The notes under the pieces were generated by a model, which saw only the letters and a list, made by a program, of their open reading frames with translations, ran no database searches and had not been told where the DNA came from. The position numbers and the translations under genes are program-made. Shown here piece after piece: positions 1-8,970 of a DNA stretch of 64,000 bases (position 1 is its first letter; every line of letters begins with the position of its first letter). The stretch comes from Metabacillus arenae (GTDB lineage Bacteria; Bacillota; Bacilli; Bacillales; Bacillaceae): NCBI RefSeq assembly GCF_014773385.1, contig NZ_JACXAI010000022.1, positions 1-64,000 of the forward strand, given 5' to 3'.

Positions 1-287
1 GAAGAAAAATCGAAGGTTGTCAACTTAAAGAAGAACTCATCAGAGTTCTTAGGTTTCTGCCTTAAAGCACATCTAAAGAGGACGAAGAAAAGAACAACCA
101 TCATGAATGGAAAACGAGAGACTGTTTTTGAAAATGCCAGTGTATCGATTTAAAACATACAGAAGAAATCATTGGAAAACATATACTAAAACTATTAACA
201 GAAGAACAACCACAATTTGAAAAATGTATAGAAAGCATAAATGAAGAATTCAAGGAAAAACAAGAAATCTTGACCGTTCAGGTTTAG
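1..287 (+). pseudogene. 3' remnant of a LacI/solute-binding fusion regulator
   Basis: From position 103 the DNA reads MNGKRETVFEN, then shifts frame near 148 and continues as LKHTEEIIGKHILKLL up to a TAG at 285-287. This matches the last ~50 residues of the intact fusion regulator at 45950-48103 (MNGKRENTFEDG, then IKQAEEIIGKHVLKML). Bases 1-102 are more loosely similar to the sequence just upstream in that gene. The piece is therefore a decayed paralogue whose body lies left of the window or is lost. The relation is read directly from the two translations; the extent to the left is inferred. Confidence 0.75.
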
Positions 288-610
288 GGTGGGAAGCAAG
301 TGGGCGATTCTTGTACAGTTGATTTTAATATAATAGGTGGACAGACGTACTCCTGCAGCCCCTTCTTCTCTCATATATGTTAATAAATTAGCTAATCCAT
401 TACTTTGAAACTTGATCACGGACTTACTATAGATTGACTGTTTTACTAAAAATCCATTATGATTACTCTCGTTTATTTAATTTCATTTAGCAGAAGTCCT
501 TCACTTCTAAAGTTAAGGGATGAAGGCAAAAAATCTTATTTTGATTCAGTGGGGGTTATCATTTTTTTTATTCAATGAACGGCGCAATTGCGGAAGATCA
601 GACGCACAAA
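288..610. other. intergenic, no supported gene
   Basis: Short open frames occur on both strands but none has a ribosome site together with a recognisable protein. I see no RNA gene or clear promoter here. Confidence 0.5.
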
Positions 611-742
611 TGATCAAACTTTTTTATAAAAAATTTCTAAAAAGAGGAATCCATTTTGATCAATCTTTTTTCAAAATGGATTCTTTTATTTTGCCATACT
701 ATTAGGATTTGAGAGGGATTTTTGATCAAACTTTCTTTCAAA
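611..742 (+). repeat. Tn7-like end repeats, cluster A
   Basis: Three ~20-bp boxes of the form TGATCAAACTTTTTTATAAA lie at 611-630, 657-676 and 723-742. The middle box is identical over its 20 bp to the middle box of the cluster at 20592-20732, and the spacing (46 and 66 bp) is close to that cluster's (54 and 67). The third box is followed by AAAGCTACA in this cluster and AAGCTACA in the other. In the second cluster the boxes precede a tnsA fragment, so TnsB-type binding sites at a transposon end are the likely identity. No tnsA follows here. The middle box also sits in a hairpin (647-683) with a T-rich tail that could end transcription. Confidence 0.5.
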
Positions 743-1013
743 GCTACATAAATAACATATTATTTAAACACTACACCCTGTCATCAAGCCTATAAGTGGT
801 TCTCTTACATAATTGCAAATTGAGCTGATTTTATTCACTTGAAGTTGATCGAGAGAGTTTAAGGGAATTAAGATTTTGAGGAAGTAGTATATTTTGGGGA
901 ATCGAGAAGGCTATCTGTAGAAGTTGAAAGCCTTCTAATTAGTATAATTAAATAAACTTTTATAGTTTTGAGTGTGTAAAATTATATTAAGTTTCAAAAA
1001 AAAGACTATTGTC
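743..1013. other. intergenic, no supported gene
   Basis: AT-rich sequence after the end repeats. No open frame with a start and ribosome site was found, and no structured RNA is recognised. Confidence 0.5.
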
Positions 1014-1304
1014 TTAATCATCGGGAAAAATCTTCCTGCAATACTTCACTATGTCTGCAACTGCGTTGGGTAAATTTCCTTTTTTATACTCTTTAATAAA
1101 GTGGATCAGATGCATTTGAATAACCTTCTCCAAAGTTACATGATAAGAAAAAGCTTCATAGAGATCACCTCAAACTAATTCACCCTTTTAGGCTTCTTTC
1201 TTTGTTAGAGTAAATATAATTTTAGTTTCTCTTGCCTGTTCCTTGTCTTTGTTTATTATTGATCCACCTCGATAATCAGTTATTTCTACCTCTTTATTTT
1301 CCAT
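1014..1304 (-). pseudogene. small hypothetical protein gene with two in-frame stops
   Basis: A single 97-codon frame runs from ATG at 1304 (MENKEVEITDYRGG) to a stop at 1014-1016, interrupted by TAA and TGA. The second part reads as a helical segment ending in VADIVKYCRKIFPDD. Continuity of one frame across both stops suggests a recently broken small gene rather than chance. I do not recognise the family. Confidence 0.45.
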
Positions 1305-1536
1305 GGAAGATATAGGGGTATCTTGGAGATACCCCAGCTTTAGCTAATTGCCTAAATATTGCTTTGTCTAAACGGTTTAGTAACGTATCCAAAAAATTCA
1401 TTTATGACTTTGATTAAATTTATTAATTTTACAATCGATATGGTTGAGAGTATAGTGAAAATGATATTGGAATATTTAAAAAATTTATTCGAGTTTAGAG
1501 GTTTAAACTATTAGTCATTGAAAAGGGGTTGAATCT

Positions 1537-3624
1537 ATGCAATCACAGGTTCATTATACTTCCTGTGCCCATGATTGTGGGGGGAAATGCCCGTTAGAGG
1601 TCAAGGTTGAAAACGGAAAGGCAATTTCTATTTCGGGGAGAAAAGCGCTCAATAAAAAGTTAAACATCGTTCCATGTGGTCGAGGGCTTAGTTATTTAAA
1701 AAGGCTTTACCATCCTGAACGACTGACTACTCCATTACTACGAGTTGGCGAGCGGGGCCAAGGTCAGTTCAAGCCTATCTCTTGGGAAGAAGCAATTAAA
1801 ATCATTACCTATCATTTAGGTGAGACACTGGCTAAACATGGTGCTGGTTCAATCATTGACCTTTCACGAACAGGTGCTGTTTCAGCTGTGCTGCATGAAT
1901 GTAGGAAAATGACGGGACGGTTTTTAAATCTACTAGGCGGCAGACTTGAAGTGAAAGGAAGCTATAGCTTTGGTGCTGCTGAAACAGCTTCAAATGAAGT
2001 TTTTGGCACAAAACATACCGCTCATGAGTATTCTGATTTACTAAACTCGAAGCTTATTTTATTATGGGGGCATAATCCAGCCGTTACGAAGTTTGGTTCA
2101 GATTTTATTTCTTATCTTCAGCAAGCGCGTCGTAAAGGGATCAAAATCATTTGCATTGACCCAAGAAAAACGGAAACGACAAGATTAGCAGATGAGTGGA
2201 TCCCGATCAAACCAGGTACAGATGTCGCAGTATTGTTAGCGATGGCGTTTGTGATGATCAAGGAGGATCTTTGGGATCGAGACTTTGTGAATCAATTTAC
2301 GGTTGGATTTGAATCGTTTCGATCGAATGTTCAGGGAGAAGAGGATGGCGTTACGAAAACACCTATTTGGGCTAGTGAGATTTCTGGTGTTCCTGAGGAA
2401 AAGATCATTGAATTGGCACGACTTTATGCGACAACGAAACCGGCGACGATGCAATCAGGCCGTGGCGCGCAACGAAGTGCCCAAGGAGAGCATTTTACCC
2501 GTGCAACAGCGACATTAGCAACGATGACAGGAAATGTTGGGAAAATGGGAGGAAATTCAGGAGGATGTGGGTATGGAATCGGTCCACATGGTTTTGGATT
2601 ACCTGTACCAGAAAATCCAGTTGATGTGTCCGTACGAATCACTAATTGGCCTGAAGCGATTGCACAAGGGGTAGCAGGTGGATTTCCAACAGATATTCAT
2701 ATGGGGTACTGTGTCGGAGGGAACTTAGTTCATCAAACATCTAATATCAATCGGACGATAGAAGCAATGAGAAAATTAGATTTCTTTGTCGTTCACGAGC
2801 AATTTCTTACCTTAACAGCCCGTCAAGCCGATCTCGTTCTTCCGGCGACTACGTTCATGGAGCGAAATGACATTCAAACCCCGTGGGCAGGTCATGGGAA
2901 CTTTATTCTCTATCAGCAGAAGGTAGTCGAACCGCCTTCGGGTGTCCGTTCTGATTTTGAGATATTACGGGCGCTTGCTGACCAGTTCGGAAAAGGAGAG
3001 GAGTTCGATAATAAAGGTGAAGAAGGCTGGTTAAGGCATTTTGCAGACCAGTTTGGTGTACCAGATTTTGAAGAATTTCAGCGGAGCGGGATTTATGAGC
3101 TACCGAATCCCCTATCAATTCCGTTTAAAAAACAAGTCGAAGAGGGAGTACCGTTCCCGACACCTAGCGGAAAAATTCAAATAAGCTCGCCTTATTTAGC
3201 GGATAGAGGATTACCAGTTTGTGCAGTCTATCAAAAAAATCCTGAAGGTGTAGAAGACCCCCAGCGAGCAGAGTTTCCATTACAACTTCTCTGTCCAAAG
3301 CAAGCTAAAACAACCAATTCTATTTTAAGCGAAATCGAATCCCCACCTATGCTAGCGATGCACCCAGATGATGCCAACACGTTTAATGTCGGGAATAAGG
3401 AATGGGTACGAATTAGCAATCATAGAGGAGCTGTACGGGCTCAGGTACGAGTGACGGATCAAATTGTAAGTGGCGCCGTTAGCTTGGATAATGGTTATTA
3501 TGCTCTTTCTGAGGAGGGAGAGGTTGTTGGCGCTGTCAATGTATTAACGAGTGAACGACCAACAGAGTGGGGTGATAATATTACGTATCACACCTGTTTA
3601 GTAAAAGTAGAAAAAGCAGTCTGA
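1537..3624 (+). CDS. molybdopterin-dependent oxidoreductase, DMSO reductase superfamily
   Basis: The 695-residue protein has the layout of DMSO-reductase-family catalytic subunits. An N-terminal [4Fe-4S] motif is visible as C10-x3-C14-x3-C18 and C47 (SCAHDCGGKCPL, VPCGRG). The central domain carries LILLWGHNP and IICIDPRKTETTRLADEW, typical of cofactor-binding loops, and the C-terminal ~120 residues resemble the molydopterin-dinucleotide-binding domain (MHPDDANTFNVG, VRISNHRG). There is no Tat signal, so it should be cytoplasmic. An AAGGGG ribosome site supports the ATG. The substrate is not evident; the neighbouring TauE exporter and downstream persulfide genes make a sulfur compound possible. 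A generic anaerobic dehydrogenase of the YyaE/FdhF type is the alternative. Confidence 0.8.
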   Translation: MQSQVHYTSCAHDCGGKCPLEVKVENGKAISISGRKALNKKLNIVPCGRGLSYLKRLYHPERLTTPLLRVGERGQGQFKPISWEEAIKIITYHLGETLAKHGAGSIIDLSRTGAVSAVLHECRKMTGRFLNLLGGRLEVKGSYSFGAAETASNEVFGTKHTAHEYSDLLNSKLILLWGHNPAVTKFGSDFISYLQQARRKGIKIICIDPRKTETTRLADEWIPIKPGTDVAVLLAMAFVMIKEDLWDRDFVNQFTVGFESFRSNVQGEEDGVTKTPIWASEISGVPEEKIIELARLYATTKPATMQSGRGAQRSAQGEHFTRATATLATMTGNVGKMGGNSGGCGYGIGPHGFGLPVPENPVDVSVRITNWPEAIAQGVAGGFPTDIHMGYCVGGNLVHQTSNINRTIEAMRKLDFFVVHEQFLTLTARQADLVLPATTFMERNDIQTPWAGHGNFILYQQKVVEPPSGVRSDFEILRALADQFGKGEEFDNKGEEGWLRHFADQFGVPDFEEFQRSGIYELPNPLSIPFKKQVEEGVPFPTPSGKIQISSPYLADRGLPVCAVYQKNPEGVEDPQRAEFPLQLLCPKQAKTTNSILSEIESPPMLAMHPDDANTFNVGNKEWVRISNHRGAVRAQVRVTDQIVSGAVSLDNGYYALSEEGEVVGAVNVLTSERPTEWGDNITYHTCLVKVEKAV

Positions 3625-3669
3625 GAACCTTTTCGAGAAGAAATCTAGATGGGGAAAGGATAACCTGAA

Positions 3670-4452
3670 ATGGACGTAAGTTATATCATTCTGCTTTTCT
3701 TAATTGGAGTTATCGGCTCGATTATTTCAGGAATGGTTGGTATTGGTGGCTCAATTATTAAGTATCCGATGCTATTGTATATTCCGGCACTGCTTGGGTT
3801 TGTTTCATTCACTGCTCAAGAAGTATCTGCAATAAACGCTGTTCAAGTATTTTTTGCTACGTTAGTTGGAATGTTTGCTTTTCGAAAGGGAGGCTATATT
3901 AATAGGGCTTTAGTGATTACGATGGGCGGAGCGATGATCATTGGTAGCTTTATCGGGGGTTACGGCTCAAAGTTTTTAGAAAATGCGACGATTAATCTTG
4001 TTTATGCCATGATAGCGCTCATAGCCGCAATTATGATTTTTTTACCGAAAAAAACCAATGAAGAAATTAATTTTAACGAAATCGTTTTTAATAAAACACT
4101 TGCCGCAGCGGCCGCTTTTGTTATTGGGGGATTTTCAGGAATTGTCGGTGCAGCCGGTGGATTTATTACGATCCCTGTGATGCTTGTTTTGTTGAAAATT
4201 CCGACTCGTGTTGCGATCGCCTCCTCGTTTGCGATTACCTTTATTTCATCAATCGGTTCAACCGCAGGAAAACTATTAGGTGGTCACATGCTACTTATTC
4301 CATCCCTTATTATGGTTATCGCAAGTTTGGTAGCGACCCCTTTAGGCGTGAAAATAAGCAAAAAAATGAAGACAAAATCGTTGCAATGGGTACTCGCAAC
4401 GCTCATCTTGGCAACAGTTGTAAATATTTGGTGGGGGATTTTGCCATTTTAA
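3670..4452 (+). CDS. TauE/SafE-family sulfite/organosulfur exporter
   Basis: A 260-residue polytopic membrane protein with two homologous halves, each opening with a glycine-rich segment (GSIISGMVGIGGSI near residue 16 and GGFSGIVGAAGGF near 157), the signature of TauE/SafE permeases. Family members export sulfite, sulfoacetate or related anions. It starts 45 bp after the molybdoenzyme gene and is probably cotranscribed. In Staphylococcus aureus a TauE protein is encoded in the cst operon next to cstB, and a CstB-like gene lies 9 kb downstream here, which favours sulfite export. Substrate is inferred. Confidence 0.8.
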   Translation: MDVSYIILLFLIGVIGSIISGMVGIGGSIIKYPMLLYIPALLGFVSFTAQEVSAINAVQVFFATLVGMFAFRKGGYINRALVITMGGAMIIGSFIGGYGSKFLENATINLVYAMIALIAAIMIFLPKKTNEEINFNEIVFNKTLAAAAAFVIGGFSGIVGAAGGFITIPVMLVLLKIPTRVAIASSFAITFISSIGSTAGKLLGGHMLLIPSLIMVIASLVATPLGVKISKKMKTKSLQWVLATLILATVVNIWWGILPF

Positions 4453-4492
4453 GGAGAAAAAACAGACTTCATACAGACAAAAAATGAGGGTG

Positions 4493-4523
4493 TCACAAAA
4501 GGTGTGATTTACACCTTTCGTGA
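4493..4523. terminator. hairpin between convergent genes
   Basis: The stem TCACAAAAGGTGT / ACACCTTTCGTGA with a GATTT loop lies between the convergent exporter and LysR genes. There is no good T-run on either strand directly after the stem, so terminator function is tentative. Confidence 0.35.
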
Positions 4524-4560
4524 TCGAATAACAAGCAGTTATAGATGTATAAAGTTTGAA

Positions 4561-5472
4561 CTATAATTTTGGAAACTGACCATTTTGCTCTATTAAGTGT
4601 TCAACAAACTTGTCGACGATTGTCAATCGTAAAGATGAGCTTCGGTAGAACATCCATGTCTTTACTTTAATATTCTGTCCATCCTTTAAGTTCAAATCTA
4701 AGCAATATAATTCATCACTTTCATTTACGTATGCACGTGGGACAATGGCATACCCTAAATCAAACTTCACCATTTCTTTACACGTTTCATAACTGTCTAC
4801 ATGCATCGTATTCAATGGTGGGGAACTGAAGCGTTCATACCACCAATTTGCAATGGTTTTATCAATCGGGAGGAAATTATAGTCTTTTGATTTAATGGGT
4901 AGCTTTGCATCGATATTGTAATAGATTCTTGGAAGTTTTGGAAGGTCGTCAATATTGAGCTTTTCCTTTGAAATTAGGCAAATGTTTTCTTCATTTAACA
5001 AATATTTTTCGTCAAACCATTCATAGTTGCCGCGAATTAAACCAACGTAAACTTCTTCGTTTTGTAAGCGTTCAAGCGCTTCAAAGCTAAAACCAGTTTG
5101 AAGCTGAATATCGACTTTTGGATACGCTTCCTTAAAGCTTTTTAAGATAGGTGGAAGGGTGTAACGCGCGTAGATTTTGTTGGCCCCAATCCTTAAAGTA
5201 CCCTGGACTTCCTTGCTAAGATTGAGAATATAGTTTTTTGTTTTTCGAATGTCGAGCAATGTTTTTTGGGCATAGGCTACTAAATGCTCACCCTCTGGCG
5301 TAAAGTTGAAAGACTTACCATTTTTGTTAATAACCTGAACCCCGTATTCTTTTTCGATTTGTTGTAGGCGATATGTAAGTGCAGGCTGGGTAATGTACAA
5401 GCGTTCAGCAGCCTTGGTCATATTTCGTTCTTCAAATAAATATTGGAGCATTTCACACTCGATCTCGTTCAA
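4561..5472 (-). CDS. LysR-family transcriptional regulator
   Basis: A 303-residue LTTR. Residues ~1-60 form the winged HTH (NMTKAAERLYITQPALTYRL); the rest is the periplasmic-binding-like effector domain (LRIGANKIYARYTLPP, IPRAYVNESDELY). A TTG at 5472 is preferred because GGGGGG lies 6 bp upstream; the next in-frame TTG further upstream has no site. The gene is divergent from the lyase at 5838, with 366 bp between them, the usual layout for an LTTR controlling its neighbour, so it probably regulates the lyase/transporter operon in response to its substrate. Confidence 0.85.
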   Translation of the reverse strand: MNEIECEMLQYLFEERNMTKAAERLYITQPALTYRLQQIEKEYGVQVINKNGKSFNFTPEGEHLVAYAQKTLLDIRKTKNYILNLSKEVQGTLRIGANKIYARYTLPPILKSFKEAYPKVDIQLQTGFSFEALERLQNEEVYVGLIRGNYEWFDEKYLLNEENICLISKEKLNIDDLPKLPRIYYNIDAKLPIKSKDYNFLPIDKTIANWWYERFSSPPLNTMHVDSYETCKEMVKFDLGYAIVPRAYVNESDELYCLDLNLKDGQNIKVKTWMFYRSSSLRLTIVDKFVEHLIEQNGQFPKL

Positions 5473-5837
5473 CGGTATCCCCCCTAGCAATCTAAAATAA
5501 AAAAATATTTAGAATAATAAAATCTTAATTGATTTAACTACTTATTTCAAGGGTTAGAAAAAGCCAAAGAAACTAGTTCGAAGAGAAAAATGAAAAACCA
5601 GCACTTAGAAACAGTGAAAAGGGCGAAGAGAATCTGGTTTTGTAGAACTTTGATGATAAAAGAAAGAGAGTTCATATTTAGGAAATCGAAAGGTTTAAAA
5701 AGAGAGAAAGTTCTCTTTCATTAAAATTATTTATGGAATATTAAAAAAATTTGGATTTCACATCACTTGGGTCACCTTGTATAGTTGAGTTGTAAGAACA
5801 ATCTAAAAATTCGATTGAACGAAAGAAAGGAGTTTTT
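5473..5837. promoter_or_regulatory. divergent control region, LysR / lyase operon
   Basis: A 365-bp AT-rich gap between two divergent genes. It should hold both promoters and the LysR sites, but I cannot single out a convincing -35/-10 pair or a T-N11-A box. An AAAGGAG ribosome site sits just before the lyase ATG. Confidence 0.4.
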
Positions 5838-7235
5838 ATGGCATCACATATTATTGATATGCTTATGACTCGAAATGTATTTGGAACGGAGGAAATGCGG
5901 AACGTTTGGTCAGAGGAAAATCGGACACAAAAACATTTGGATGTTGAAGCGGCTCTCGCTCTTTCAGAGGCGGAGGAAAGGCTTATCCCGGAAGACGCTG
6001 CAAAAGTCATTTCAGAAAAAGCGAAAGTTGAATTTCTGAATCTTGAAGAAATTGCTGTAGAGGTACAAAAAGTTAGGCACGCATTGACCCCGACAGTCAA
6101 TGCCTTGCAAAATGTGTGTGGACCTGGATACGGTGAATATGTTCATTACGGTGTAACGACACAAGATGTGATTGATACCGGCGTGATACTTCAACTGAAG
6201 GAAGCACATCAGGTAATTGTTCGAGAACTTCAAGAAGTTGCAAGTGAACTTGCACGCCTTGCACGTGAACATCGCGAAACACCGATGGCAGGTCGAACAC
6301 ATGGCGTCCAAGGGATACCGACCACGTTTGGCTTTAAATTATCCGTTCTTCTGAATGAGGTGATTCGACACCTTGATCGATTACGAGAATCCGAGGCGAG
6401 AGTTTTTACTGGTGTATTGAGCGGAGCGGTTGGAACCTTCGCATCATTTGGGCCACTTGGTCAGGCTGTTGAGCGCCGTTCACTAGAGATGCTTGGGCTC
6501 GCAGCACCAGATATTTGCTGGCACTCCTCGCGAGATCGGGTCGCTGAATATATTAGTATTCTTGGGATGATAAGTGCAACGCTTGCAAAAATGGGGAACG
6601 AATTCTATAACTTGATGCGGACAGAGATTGATGAATTAGAGGAACCATTCACTGATGGGAAGGTTGGTTCATCGACAATGCCTCATAAACGAAACCCTTC
6701 AGCATTTGAATCACTAGCATCATTAGCAAAACCAATACGTTATAATGTTGCAATGGCGCAAGAATCGATGATTGTTGAACACGAACGAGAATTAATGGCA
6801 TGGCGTGGAGAATGGATTCTCGTTTCTGAAAGCTGTATCTATCTTTCGTTCCAATTATCGACGGCAAAGGCGGTTCTCTCGGGGCTTGTTGTGAAACCAA
6901 CCAGTATGGAAAAAAATCTTAACTTGATGGGTGGCTTGATGATGTCAGAAAGGGTGATGTTTGCTTTAGGAGAACCTTTAGGTAAGCAAACAGCTCATCA
7001 CGTTGTTTACGAAATTTGTATGAAGGCAGTGGAGGAAGGGAGACCCTTCCGGGACGTGTTACTCGAAAATGAACAAGTTCGAGAAGCGATTGCCATCGAA
7101 GAGCTAGAACACCTCCTTGACCCAATGACTTATTTAGGTTCTGCTCCTTTGATTGTCGATCAGGTCGTTGAAAAAGCTGAACAATCTGGGTGGTTAGAAG
7201 TAAAACAGCAGTCTGATGAAACGGTTCACAATTAG
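5838..7235 (+). CDS. ASL/fumarase-superfamily lyase
   Basis: The 465-residue protein has the three conserved blocks of the adenylosuccinate lyase/argininosuccinate lyase/fumarase superfamily: VHYGVTTQDVIDT (~residue 100), AGRTHGVQGIPTTFG (~150) and the signature GSSTMPHKRNP (~277). These enzymes reversibly eliminate fumarate from a C-N, C-O or, in principle, C-S bond. It resembles PurB and 3-carboxymuconate cycloisomerase, but its setting beside a tricarboxylate transporter and an MmgE/PrpD protein is unlike purine synthesis. The pairing of an ASL-type lyase with an MmgE/PrpD epimerase recalls the known iminodisuccinate/EDDS pathway. I infer cleavage of an N- or S-substituted succinate; the true substrate is unknown. 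Confidence 0.8.
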   Translation: MASHIIDMLMTRNVFGTEEMRNVWSEENRTQKHLDVEAALALSEAEERLIPEDAAKVISEKAKVEFLNLEEIAVEVQKVRHALTPTVNALQNVCGPGYGEYVHYGVTTQDVIDTGVILQLKEAHQVIVRELQEVASELARLAREHRETPMAGRTHGVQGIPTTFGFKLSVLLNEVIRHLDRLRESEARVFTGVLSGAVGTFASFGPLGQAVERRSLEMLGLAAPDICWHSSRDRVAEYISILGMISATLAKMGNEFYNLMRTEIDELEEPFTDGKVGSSTMPHKRNPSAFESLASLAKPIRYNVAMAQESMIVEHERELMAWRGEWILVSESCIYLSFQLSTAKAVLSGLVVKPTSMEKNLNLMGGLMMSERVMFALGEPLGKQTAHHVVYEICMKAVEEGRPFRDVLLENEQVREAIAIEELEHLLDPMTYLGSAPLIVDQVVEKAEQSGWLEVKQQSDETVHN

Positions 7236-7279
7236 AGAAGAAAACAGATAGAAAAGTCGTAAATTTTTTTTAAACTGTT

Positions 7280-7293
7280 TGAAAGCGCTTTCT
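7280..7293. promoter_or_regulatory. catabolite-responsive element (cre)
   Basis: TGAAAGCGCTTTCT fits the Bacillus CcpA consensus TGWAARCGYTWNCW at nearly every position and is a near-perfect palindrome. It lies 54 bp before the transporter binding-protein gene, between it and the lyase gene, implying carbon catabolite control of tctCBA and the genes behind it. Confidence 0.75.
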
Positions 7294-7346
7294 GTGGTGT
7301 GAATTTGTACTCTTATTACTGTTTTAAAAATAAAGGAGGAACTTAG

Positions 7347-8369
7347 ATGAGACCATTTCCAATTGTTAAGGTGTTGATTGTCATGATTTCGCTATTGCTT
7401 CTAGTTGCTGCCTGTTCATCTTCTCAAGATACTGGCACGACCAAAGAAGAAGCTGCATTGGATTACCCGAAAGAGGATATTAACATTTTGGTTGGGTATG
7501 CCCCAGGGGGCGGGACGGATACAATGGCAAGGGTGATGATTCAAGCGTTAAATAATAACGGCATTGTTGACCAAACCTTTCAAGTTGAGAATTTACCTGG
7601 AGCAAGTGGAGTGAATGCGTTTATAAAAATGCAAAAGGAGTCAGATGATGATCACCAAATCATGATTGTGCCTGAAATGGGTATACCGCTTGTTAATGGT
7701 TCATTCGATGCGGGATATGACGATTTTATACCAGTCGCACAAGCTTCTACAGGAACTGTTGCAATGGTCGTTGGGAAAAATTCACCTTACGAGACAGCTG
7801 AAGAAGTGATTGAAGCGATTGAGAAAGATCCAGCTTCGGTTTCGATTTCAATACCTGGCGCTTTAGATAGTGCTGAACCTTATAGATGGTATACGATTTT
7901 TGAAGAAATCGGTAGTGACATTGAGTTAGGCGACTTAAACACTATCCCAACTGGTGGACTTTCAGAAGTCATTACGTCCATTGTCGGCGAGCATACGGAT
8001 GTGGCACTATTAAGTGCTTCTAAAGGCATTGTTGACCAAGCGGAAGTAGGAAATATGAAAGTTTTAGCTGTCTTATCACCTGAGCGATTAGAACAATTTC
8101 CTGATACGCCGACTTTAGTAGAGCTTGGAATTAATATTGTTCATGACAAAGCTCGTGGTATTTGGATGGGTAAGGATGTTCCTGAAGAAGTTGTTCAATA
8201 CTGGGAGGATGTTATGAGTAAAATCGAGACAACTCCAGAATGGCAGGAATATCTAGAGCAAGAAATGCTTCAAGCTACGTTTAAGGACTCGGAAGCGTAT
8301 TTAGACTTTCTTAAAACAGAAGGGGAAAGTTTTGGAGCTTATATTAAGAGAATAGAAGAAAATAGATAG
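7347..8369 (+). CDS. tctC: TctC-type tricarboxylate-binding lipoprotein
   Basis: A 340-residue extracytoplasmic receptor of the tripartite tricarboxylate transporter (TTT) family. It has a lipoprotein signal with lipobox VAAC (Cys23) and the characteristic segment INILVGYAPGGGTDTMARV near residue 46. TTT receptors bind citrate, other carboxylates or aromatic acids and hand them to the TctAB membrane subunits encoded next. A strong AAAGGAGG site precedes the ATG. The ligand cannot be told from the sequence. Confidence 0.88.
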   Translation: MRPFPIVKVLIVMISLLLLVAACSSSQDTGTTKEEAALDYPKEDINILVGYAPGGGTDTMARVMIQALNNNGIVDQTFQVENLPGASGVNAFIKMQKESDDDHQIMIVPEMGIPLVNGSFDAGYDDFIPVAQASTGTVAMVVGKNSPYETAEEVIEAIEKDPASVSISIPGALDSAEPYRWYTIFEEIGSDIELGDLNTIPTGGLSEVITSIVGEHTDVALLSASKGIVDQAEVGNMKVLAVLSPERLEQFPDTPTLVELGINIVHDKARGIWMGKDVPEEVVQYWEDVMSKIETTPEWQEYLEQEMLQATFKDSEAYLDFLKTEGESFGAYIKRIEENR

Positions 8370-8494
8370 CTAGAACATTGAAAGGGAAGTCAGGGGTATT
8401 TTAAGCGAACCGTTTATGAATAACCTTCTCCTTCCTTTTTACAGCAACAGGAAGAACACGTCTCTATCTGTACTTTTGTAAAAGGAGGAATTTT

Positions 8495-8956
8495 ATGAAG
8501 AAGGAACTTATTTTTGCGATGTTTTTTTTTCTATTTATTTTTTTGTTTTTTTTACAATCGATGACCCTTCCATTTATGTTACCTAATGGATTGCTAGCTT
8601 CAGGTTTTTTTCCAAGAATCTTAACGGTCCTCATTCTACTATTAACGTTATGTTATATTGTTTCACTCATTCGAAAAATGAAGAAAGAAAAACCAGTTCA
8701 AGAGAAAAAAGTGAATCCTAGGTCAATCGTTTCAAAACAACTCTTTTTAGTTGTTGCGATGGCTCTAGCCATTTTTCTAGGGGAATATTTAGGAGTGACT
8801 GTAACAACGGGACTTTTTCTATTAGTAACCCTTGTATTTATTGAAAAATTATCATGGCTGAGGTCAGCTATTTTTAGTATTTCCACATCGGTAAGCATTT
8901 ACCTCATTTTTGAGTTTGCATTAAATCTTAATTTACCAAAAGGCATATTTGGATAG
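8495..8956 (+). CDS. tctB: TctB-type small membrane subunit
   Basis: A 153-residue protein with about four hydrophobic segments (residues ~5-25, 33-53, 80-97, 100-145) and a charged cytoplasmic stretch (KMKKEKPVQEKK), the size and topology of the poorly conserved TctB subunit. Position between tctC and tctA is the diagnostic feature. Ribosome site AAAGGAGG. Confidence 0.8.
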   Translation: MKKELIFAMFFFLFIFLFFLQSMTLPFMLPNGLLASGFFPRILTVLILLLTLCYIVSLIRKMKKEKPVQEKKVNPRSIVSKQLFLVVAMALAIFLGEYLGVTVTTGLFLLVTLVFIEKLSWLRSAIFSISTSVSIYLIFEFALNLNLPKGIFG

Positions 8957-8970
8957 GAGGTGTAAGCAGA

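Noticed and set aside
195-419. 74-codon frame on the minus strand
   Set aside because: It is antisense to the regulator relic, with no ribosome site or recognisable product.
520-705. 61-codon frame on the plus strand
   Set aside because: It runs through the Tn7-like boxes and a hairpin; the composition is that of non-coding repeat DNA.
5838-7235. Housekeeping purB
   Set aside because: The superfamily signature fits, but there are no purine genes around, and the operon context is carboxylate transport; purB proper is expected elsewhere.
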